Below, in pieces: positions 6,918-10,875 of a stretch of 10,875 bases of DNA (positions are counted from its first letter, which is position 1; each line of letters begins with the position of its first letter). A model generated the notes under the pieces. It worked only from the letters and a program-made list of their open reading frames with translations, was not told the origin of the DNA and did no database searches. Source of the DNA: Hemicentrotus pulcherrimus (taxonomy: Eukaryota > Echinodermata > Echinoidea > Camarodonta > Strongylocentrotidae); the NCBI GenBank assembly GCA_003118195.1, contig BEXV01003758.1, positions 1,410 through 12,284 on the forward strand. Direction: 5' to 3'. A program made the position numbers and the translations under genes.

Positions 6918-6950
6918 ATACGTCGCCGGACTGTCGATCACAAGGTCCGC

Positions 6951-6961
6951 GGCTCGATTCC
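6951..6961 (+). promoter_or_regulatory. RNA polymerase III B box of the SINE
   Basis: GGCTCGATTCC differs from the consensus GGTTCGANTCC at one position. It lies in the T-arm equivalent of the tRNA-like head, flanked by the complementary words CCGCGG and CCGCCGCGG. Confidence 0.8.
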
Positions 6962-7189
6962 CGCCGCGGCACTAATGTCCTTTGGCAAGACATTGATCTA
7001 CATTTGCCACACTCAACCGAAGTGATGTAAATGGGTACCTGGCAGGAATAAATTCCTTGAAATGCTGTCCAGAGCGCTGTAATGGCAGATAGGCTAAAGC
7101 CGGGGTAATAATAAATGCGCCCGGAATAGAATTTCTAGATAGACAGCGCTATAGAAATGCTCATTATTATTATCATGAGTAGAAGGTGT

Positions 7190-7380
7190 ACAATTAACAT
7201 TACGAATCGTTGCTTATACAGTGAAATGAATATTGCTATAAGGGTTAAGGGATGTGACACATCCATTAACATTTTTCGTCGCCATGTCTTGGAATTAATA
7301 TGTATAGGTTGAGGGCAAATCGCCAAAGATAATAACCCTTTTGACGTGTTGGAAGACACCACAAAAGAAATGATTTGTCA
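7190..7380. other. Spacer with no recognised feature
   Basis: This is AT-rich sequence after the SINE. A minus-strand frame spanning about 7135-7362 overlaps the SINE end and has no recognisable domain, so it is not called. Confidence 0.4.
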
Positions 7381-7460
7381 GCAAATGTGAAACTACGATG
7401 ATTAGTATTTACGCTTATCGGCAAATGTGAAATCCCAGGAGATTAATATGATTTTTTTCT
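7381..7460 (+). repeat. Degenerate 40-bp dimer
   Basis: GCAAATGTGAAA recurs exactly 40 bases apart (7381 and 7421). Each copy is followed after a short diverged stretch by GATTAGTAT or GATTAATAT. This looks like an old two-copy duplication. Confidence 0.6.
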
Positions 7461-7639
7461 TCTTTTAAGCAAAATAATAGAGAAATTTGTCCGAACACCC
7501 TCGTCTAGCAACGATCCTGACCCCCTTTTACCGGGTCCTTCCCTCTTAGAAGCACTACGAAACTTTCTTCAGTCCTTCAGATGTATTCGGGTCCTATTTC
7601 AAGGAGTTACTTTTATTCAGATTACAGGTATAATCACTC
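7461..7639. other. Spacer with no recognised feature
   Basis: The stretch is mixed in composition, with C-rich words near 7497-7540. No reading frame or repeat is supported. Confidence 0.4.
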
Positions 7640-7767
7640 TTTAATGAACATCCCTCACTTTAAGTCACGTGTCTGACCATGGATCTTCTAAGAAGGTCCA
7701 TGGTCTCACGTAATACGTTTGGAGGTAACGTTCGGTGATTAACTAACCATGGTCCACTCTCAGGTAA
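7640..7767 (+). repeat. Possible diverged repeat, copy A
   Basis: TTTAATGAAC (7640-7649), AAGTCACG and GTAACGTTCGGTGATT (from 7725) recur in the same order and orientation at 8562-8660. The distance between the first and last landmarks is 85 bases here and 54 there. The 31-base difference equals the core hairpin 7675-7705. The intervening bases match poorly, so the relationship is plausible but unproven. Confidence 0.35.
7667..7711. repeat. Long hairpin with 9-bp perfect core and coaxial extensions
   Basis: The core arms are GACCATGGA (7675-7683) and TCCATGGTC (7697-7705). Inside, after a T/G mismatch, CTTC (7685-7688) pairs with GAAG (7692-7695), leaving the three-base loop TAA. Outside, after a small asymmetric internal loop (TCT against T), ACGTG (7667-7671) pairs with CACGT (7707-7711). 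In total 18 Watson-Crick pairs form, plus one T/G pair that becomes G-U in RNA. CCATGG recurs once more at 7747-7752. Confidence 0.85.
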
Positions 7768-7768
7768 G
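7749..7768 (+). other. Possible short coding exon with consensus splice donor
   Basis: ACCATGG gives a strong translation-start context at 7749-7751. Five codons (MVHSQ) run in frame to a perfect 5' splice donor, CAG|GTAAGT, at 7761/7764. A tiny first coding exon is possible. No acceptor or downstream coding exon could be linked, and the donor could be coincidental. Confidence 0.15.
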
Positions 7769-8131
7769 TAGTGACTACCCGAACAATAGCAACCAAATTC
7801 CGTTTAAGCCTGTTAAACATGACTATTTTATTACGAGATGATTTAGATTATTTAAATTAAAAAAAAAACATCCATGTCCTTCCTATCAAATTAAAGAATA
7901 AATTTATTTTTACATAAATTGAGAAACGAGGCGAAATTTCTTGATAAAAGCACAAGCCTTCATTGATTTATTTCACATCTTTAGAGAGAGTAAAATGTTC
8001 TGCTTCATACTCATCACGGAACATTGTTAAAACATTGAAATGGGCTGGTTTACATCAGGGCTCTGTTTAAAAACAACATAAACATGACAATGAAGAATAT
8101 TATATATGAACGAGAGGGGTAACCTAAGCTA
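7768..8131. other. No gene seen
   Basis: This is AT-rich sequence with a run of about ten A at 7859-7868 and no reading frame, RNA gene or named repeat. Confidence 0.45.
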
Positions 8132-8164
8132 ACACACACACACACGCACATTCGCACACACATT
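8132..8164 (+). repeat. (CA)n microsatellite, imperfect
   Basis: Seven AC units are followed by interrupted CGCACA and CGCACACACA words. The CA-rich composition fades by about 8190. Confidence 0.9.
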
Positions 8165-8561
8165 TCCAATCACACATCACGATCACACTCACGCTTACTT
8201 CATATGCACTCAGGCAGAGCTACACTATCTGTTTACCACCTGTTTACAAAATAAAAGTTACATTAAAAGCAAGCCTAACATTACTTTGACATTACTGCTA
8301 CCCCCCCCTCCACCTTCATTACAAAAATGAACTATTAACTGCCAGATTTAATGGGTTTTTAAAAAATGACTAGTGGTGGGGTCGCCTTAACAATAAATAC
8401 ACATACACAAAATAATGAATACAATTACAGAATATGGTGTACATGAAATACGAAAATTAGAAAGAGAAAAAAAGAGAAAAAACAACACATCGCTGCTATG
8501 GTTACAAGAGATCAGAAACATCACAGATTATTTTGACTATTTACCCGGATTCAACCTCCCT
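8165..8561. other. No supported gene; unassigned open frame begins here
   Basis: The stretch contains a C run (8301-8308), an A/G-rich patch (8455-8487) and the start of a plus-strand ATG frame (8415-8657, 80 codons). The frame is Lys/Arg/Glu-rich at residues 13-22 and then mixed (for example NITDYFDYLPGFNLPF). I recognise no domain, signal peptide or membrane segment. Part of it passes through a stretch resembling 7640-7767, which argues against coding. A host exon or chance frame remains possible. Confidence 0.35.
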
Positions 8562-8660
8562 TTTAATGAACGTCACCTGATCCAAGTCACGCGACTCACT
8601 TATGACTCCTGGGGTGTAACGTACGGCAATTTTAACATCCATGAAACCGCTTTCTGATAA
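8562..8660 (+). repeat. Possible diverged repeat, copy B
   Basis: TTTAATGAAC (8562-8571), AAGTCACG and GTAACGTACGGCAATT (from 8616) match landmarks of 7640-7767. The last block agrees at 13 of 16 bases. Weaker agreement continues, with CCATGA against CCATGG and CTTTCTGATAA against CTCTCAGGTAA. Copy B lacks the hairpin found in copy A. Confidence 0.35.
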
Positions 8661-8696
8661 TTGCCTCCGGGACAATAAATCGGAAATAAAAACTCA

Positions 8697-8707
8697 TTCG
8701 CGGGAAA
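8697..8707 (-). promoter_or_regulatory. E2F-like site
   Basis: TTCGCGGGAAA is the reverse complement of TTTCCCGCGAA, close to the consensus E2F/DP binding site. It lies downstream of a GATAA word (8656-8660) but with no gene nearby. A single motif is weak evidence for function. Confidence 0.2.
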
Positions 8708-8884
8708 GATTTATGGGACCCACGAGGGATTTTTTTCTCTTTATTATTTCTTTCTGTCCCCGTTTTTCTCTCCAATAGCGACTGATATAAGAGGTTTAAG
8801 TTCGGTGTGGAAAGGGATAATGGACTGTTAGTAGTATCATAATCACATAGTCCGCGTTTTAGTAGTGGATCTGTCGAAGGAGTT

Positions 8885-8915
8885 AAAAAAAAAAAGAAAA
8901 AAAAAGAAGAAAAAG
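8885..8915 (+). repeat. A-rich low-complexity tract
   Basis: Runs of A are broken by single G residues. A minus-strand reading gives only a Phe/Ser-rich shadow peptide. Confidence 0.85.
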
Positions 8916-8916
8916 A

Positions 8917-9100
8917 ATTGTGGTTATTCATATTATGGACGATAAAAAGTAAATTTCAGTTGCGTTATGAGATACAACGTCAGAGATAGATGTGTTGAAC
9001 TACAACTTAGAACATAAAATGTTTTGGTAATTCATCTTGAGTACGATATAAGATGAATTTCAGCTGCGATTTGACATAAAAAAGTCAAAGGTAACCATGA
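8917..9100 (+). repeat. Diverged tandem duplication, period 104 bp
   Basis: TTGTGGTTATTCAT...ACGATAAAAAGT...AATTTCAGTTGCG...GTCAGAG (from 8918) recurs as TTTTGGTAATTCAT...ACGATATAAGAT...AATTTCAGCTGCG...GTCAAAG (from 9022). The offset is a constant 104 bases through the ACGAT and AATTTCAG landmarks. Identity is roughly 70 percent over about 75 bases by eye and fades beyond. Both copies keep a GACATA/GAGATA word before GTCA. Confidence 0.65.
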
Positions 9101-9125
9101 TATTCGGAAATCACTTTTCTTAAAT

Positions 9126-9582
9126 TTCTTCATATTCAGAAATCTGAAATATATTGGTGTTTTGCACTTTAGATGTTTAGCACTTATTCTTTTGAATAAT
9201 TATTGAAAATGGCAAATAAACTAACCTGAATTCGAAACTAAAAATGCCCTCATGCGACTTCCGTAATGTCAGATGTCGTAATCATTGGCTGTGGTATTTT
9301 ACAGATTCAAAGTTCACGTTAATATTTCTTTATGACAATTACATGCAAGACATTTGAATAGAAGTCATGCTGATAAATTTTGCAAAGTCAAACAAAAGAC
9401 AAGTTGCCTTCATTTTCACTATTCTTTTTGGTCGTTTAATTTATAAAAGCACCTGTCGGAAAATCCTGAAAAAGGGGAAATTGTATTTCAAAATTGTTTT
9501 GTTCTAGCGTTATGCCAACCATATCATTATTACCTGCAGTTACAGATAAGCATATGCAATCGAGTAAATTACATTACTTCAC
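9126..9582. other. No gene or repeat recognised
   Basis: This is AT-rich sequence without a supported reading frame, RNA gene or inverted repeat. Confidence 0.45.
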
Positions 9583-9662
9583 ACATACGCGTGCATCCTC
9601 ACGCACGCACACCCGAGCCCACACGCACACCATCCATCCTCCTCGCCCACACATAACCCTCC
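9583..9662 (+). repeat. CA-rich imperfect repeat
   Basis: CACA, CGCACG and ACACGC words alternate with C-rich sequence over about 80 bases and form no pure run. The open frame across it is a low-complexity Thr/His/Arg shadow. Confidence 0.7.
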
Positions 9663-10153
9663 CTCACCAATTTGCGTTCGATTCAACACTTTGACATGGT
9701 CAAAGCCTGGGTATCTTCATATCTATAGGTGTAATTCTAGAGAAATTGCCAGTGCTTGTTGTCACCAGTGTAATATAGTATTTTTTCAAATTATATTTTT
9801 AAATGTTGAATCGTAACTTCAACGCTCCCTTTCACACATGAAGAAGACAAGCAAACAAAAAAAAATACCAATACTATAGAGTGATGTTTATTTACAAGTC
9901 AGAATTGTTTTATGTATTATTTGCATAACCACAATAAACATTTCTTTAAAAATATTCCAATCTTTATATCATAATTTCTGCTAGCAGTTATTAATCGAGG
10001 AAATACGACATATACGGCTTTTACGTTTGAACCTAACTAAAAGAGATTGAATGTTGATAGATATTCGAGTTTACTTCTTTTCAGTACTAAGGATCGAATA
10101 TTTATAACTGCCTTTTAATCAAGTGAGTTGCATTCAAATTGTGCAAGAGACCC
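9663..10153. other. No gene seen; isolated octamer word
   Basis: AT-rich sequence contains one ATTTGCAT octamer (9919-9926), the POU-factor consensus, which is expected by chance fairly often in this length. Nothing else is supported. Confidence 0.4.
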
Positions 10154-10185
10154 TATATATATGTACTGCTTTGAAAACATGGCGG
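10154..10185 (+). promoter_or_regulatory. Possible TATA plus YY1-type promoter element
   Basis: TATATATAT (10154-10162) is followed 13 bases later by AACATGGCGG (10176-10185), which fits the YY1 core AANATGGCGG. YY1 sites often lie at metazoan transcription starts, and a TATA box would place the start near 10184. The ATG in the motif opens only an 11-codon frame (MADPNYFFKVQ, stop at 10212-10214), so it is not an evident coding start. Confidence 0.2.
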
Positions 10186-10214
10186 ACCCTAATTACTTCT
10201 TTAAAGTACAATGA

Positions 10215-10875
10215 ACTCGACCTTTGAGTTTTCACGATCGATATAATGTTCCATGGCTTATTACTCAGTCGGGAACTGAAGACGTGACCGCCATCGTTCT
10301 TTCATGTTGTTTGTTAGCAGCATACTCGATTGATAAAGCTATAGGCCATCTTTCATTCATAAAAGTACTTTGTTTCAAATGCTTGGGAGAAGTTGTCACG
10401 TATCCTCTTCATAAATCAAATAGCAATATCAGGAAGAAAAAAAAATATCGATAAGTGGTTTAATAATAGACGTACAGCCCCGTCCAGATGTGACGTGGTA
10501 GAAAGCGTCGTTTTTATACATAATGACGTAAATATTAATACCTTTCATATATCTGTATCTGATAACAGAGCTCAGTGAATACACCGAGTTGCGCACGCAG
10601 TTTCATTTTATTTACACGTAAACAAACCAAAAAAATCGTGGGGATTAAAAAAACAAACTATTTTTGCATTTTATTTAGAAGTGGAGTACTGCACCATATC
10701 TGAATGGGTCTTTCGTATAGAAGCATCAGTTTGCTGACGTAGGACGTGTTGGGGCTTTGATGCCACAGGCAAAGCGATAAATTACTGATGAAATAAATTT
10801 AAAATAGATGTAAAAATCGTGTAAAATGAGCTGTTTTGCTTCTTGGGATTGATTATATCGCAGGTAACAGTACAA
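10215..10875. other. No supported gene; scattered CRE-like half sites
   Basis: Plus-strand frames at about 10224-10454 and 10393-10578 have no ATG at their left ends, no recognisable domain, and overlap in different frames. TGACGT occurs at 10491, 10524 and 10735, and TCACGT at about 10396. This is a modest enrichment for 660 bases. No repeat or RNA gene is visible. Confidence 0.4.

Larger units (their letters stand above)
6898..7174 (+). mobile_element. tRNA-derived SINE with L2-like tail
   Basis: A tRNA-like head of about 75 bases carries an A box, TGGTCGAGTGG (6907-6917), and a B box, GGCTCGATTCC (6951-6961). They are 44 bases apart start to start, as in internal pol III promoters. The head resembles tRNA-Ser/Leu in its A-box region but has no usable cloverleaf 3' end. 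The body contains TGTCCTTTGGCAAGACATTG, GGGTACCTGGCAGG, two GCGCT words and GGGGTAATAATAAATGCGCC. The end is CAGCGCTATAGAAATGCTC followed by ATTATTATTAT. GCGCTAT...ATG plus an ATT repeat resembles the 3' ends of L2-clade LINEs, which would supply retrotransposition. That is an inference from family knowledge. GTAGAGGTGT (6895-6904) and GTAGAAGGTGT (7179-7189) may be a diverged target-site duplication, though the left copy overlaps the tRNA-like start. The head is better preserved than in the SINE at 4736. Confidence 0.82.

Noticed and set aside
6898..6972. Functional tRNA gene at the SINE head
   Set aside because: The A and B boxes are good, but the acceptor stem does not pair and the sequence continues into a SINE body and tail.
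8415..8657. Eighty-codon plus-strand frame starting with ATG
   Set aside because: No recognised domain or signal is present, the N-terminal part is A-rich low complexity, and the second half overlaps a stretch resembling 7640-7767. It is not strong enough to call as a gene.
8632..8931. Minus-strand 99-codon frame
   Set aside because: It begins opposite the 8415-8657 frame and runs through the A-rich tract, giving a Phe/Ser run. It has no domain and looks like a chance frame.
10224..10578. Two overlapping plus-strand frames near the right end
   Set aside because: Neither starts with ATG at its stated left end. They overlap in different frames, and no family could be recognised.

Overview
The window looks like non-coding nuclear DNA from an animal. 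It is AT-rich and carries microsatellites, a terminal-inverted-repeat element, tRNA-derived SINEs and tails resembling non-LTR retrotransposon 3' ends. I found no convincing protein-coding gene, rRNA, intact tRNA, CRISPR array or bacterial-style operon. The SINE at about 6898-7174 combines a tRNA-like head, a body containing GGTACCTGGCAGG, and a GCGCTAT...ATTATTATT end. From memory this style is common in sea urchins and other marine invertebrate deuterostomes, so an echinoderm is my best guess. That is an inference, not a database match. The 22-base G run at position 1 and the N at 2106 fit a draft assembly.

Layout, left half. Bases 1-2640 hold the G run, an AT-rich patch, two hairpins (727-775 and 1428-1463), two GA-rich tracts and otherwise plain sequence. 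A 319-bp TA-flanked inverted-repeat element (MITE) lies at 2650-2968. A probable minus-strand LINE 3' tail follows at about 3512-3790. A four-copy tandem array with a unit of about 180 bp covers 4004-4695. It is followed within about 40 bases by a 5'-truncated tRNA-derived SINE at about 4736-4925. A 400-base purine-rich tract with (GAA)19 runs from 4943 to 5345.

Layout, right half. A second LINE-like 3' tail on the plus strand ends in an ATGAA repeat at 5868. Then come a strong G-quadruplex motif (6397-6422), a TATA-like site (6770) and a fuller SINE with good A and B boxes (6898-7174). A long hairpin lies at 7667-7711, and its surroundings partly resemble 8562-8660. The rest holds CA repeats, a diverged 104-bp tandem duplication (8917-9100), and a TATA plus YY1-like site near 10154-10185.

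No genes work together here. The identifiable pieces are retroelement remnants, one DNA-transposon derivative and simple repeats. The window could be intergenic or lie inside a large intron. Isolated signals that could belong to a host gene (a perfect splice donor after a strong-context ATG at 7749-7768, TATA-like boxes, an E2F-like site) are weak individually and are listed as hypotheses. I do not see a clear new biological system. The best leads are the 180-bp array with inverted arms, the asymmetric MITE, and the 7667-7711 hairpin with its possible hairpin-less relative 900 bp away.
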